In this document: in pieces, positions 16,106-16,143 of the stretch
How the letters are laid out: every line of letters begins with the position of its first letter
How positions within the stretch are numbered: position 1 is the first letter of the stretch
Origin: Ichthyophonus hoferi
Taxonomy: Eukaryota > Opisthokonta > Ichthyosporea > Ichthyophonida > Ichthyophonidae
Reading direction: 5' to 3'
Length of the DNA stretch: 16,143 nucleotides
Assembly: GCA_002751075.1 (NCBI GenBank)
Contig: NAOQ01000053.1
Coordinates: 13,756 to 29,898 of the forward strand
Translations under genes and position numbers: made by a program
The notes under the pieces: model-generated
Told to the model about the DNA's origin: nothing
Databases searched by the model: none
The model's input: only the letters and a program-made list of their open reading frames with translations

Positions 16106-16143
16106 CTCATATTGTTGCACAGGTAAAACCAAAATAAAACTGA

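Noticed and set aside
1-16143. tRNA, rRNA or CRISPR array
   Set aside because: No cloverleaf with a B-box-like GGTTCGAATCC, no rRNA blocks and no regularly spaced identical repeats were seen.

Overview
This is nuclear DNA of a eukaryote, roughly 70% A+T. Two host genes with spliceosomal introns can be read with confidence. The eL42 protein has the fungal-type core ([21 protein letters not shown], then TKPIFHKK), but its introns (545 and 623 nt) and those of the helicase gene (233-465 nt) are long for most fungi. I infer an early-diverging fungus or fungus-like opisthokont with a large, repeat-rich genome. The genetic code looks standard.

Layout. 1-2229 (+) holds the last four visible exons of a DHX16/Prp2-type spliceosomal DEAH-box helicase, with decayed partial copies of its exons in its own introns. 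2240-3250 is a pyrimidine tract and then a promoter-like region with E2F-like, CCAAT and TATA motifs. 3269-3634 (+) is an unrecognised 121-codon open frame. 3640-7040 is AT-rich and mostly without genes; it holds a hexamer microsatellite, two coding-like minus-strand stretches, an echo of the 3.6-kb frame, and a decayed copy of the eL42 gene end at 6601-6700. 7084-8569 (-) is a complete eL42 gene with an ATG-only first coding exon and a C/D box snoRNA in its second intron. 8700-10080 is a degenerate tandem array with units of about 180-225 bp. It is bounded at 10080-10215 by a decayed copy of the eL42 promoter. 10216-15035 (+) is a decayed Ty1/copia retrotransposon. 15036-16143 holds a possible terminal repeat or promoter, a short unrecognised ORF (15516-15713, +) and the 3' part of an unrecognised minus-strand gene (15906 onward).

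How the parts fit. DHX16/Prp2 acts in pre-mRNA splicing, eL42 in the large ribosomal subunit, and the intronic snoRNA probably in rRNA 2'-O-methylation; there is no evidence that they form one system. The recurring theme is short-range direct duplication followed by decay. It affects an exon, a splice donor, a gene end, a promoter and an unknown coding frame, with spacings from about 60 to 1600 bp.
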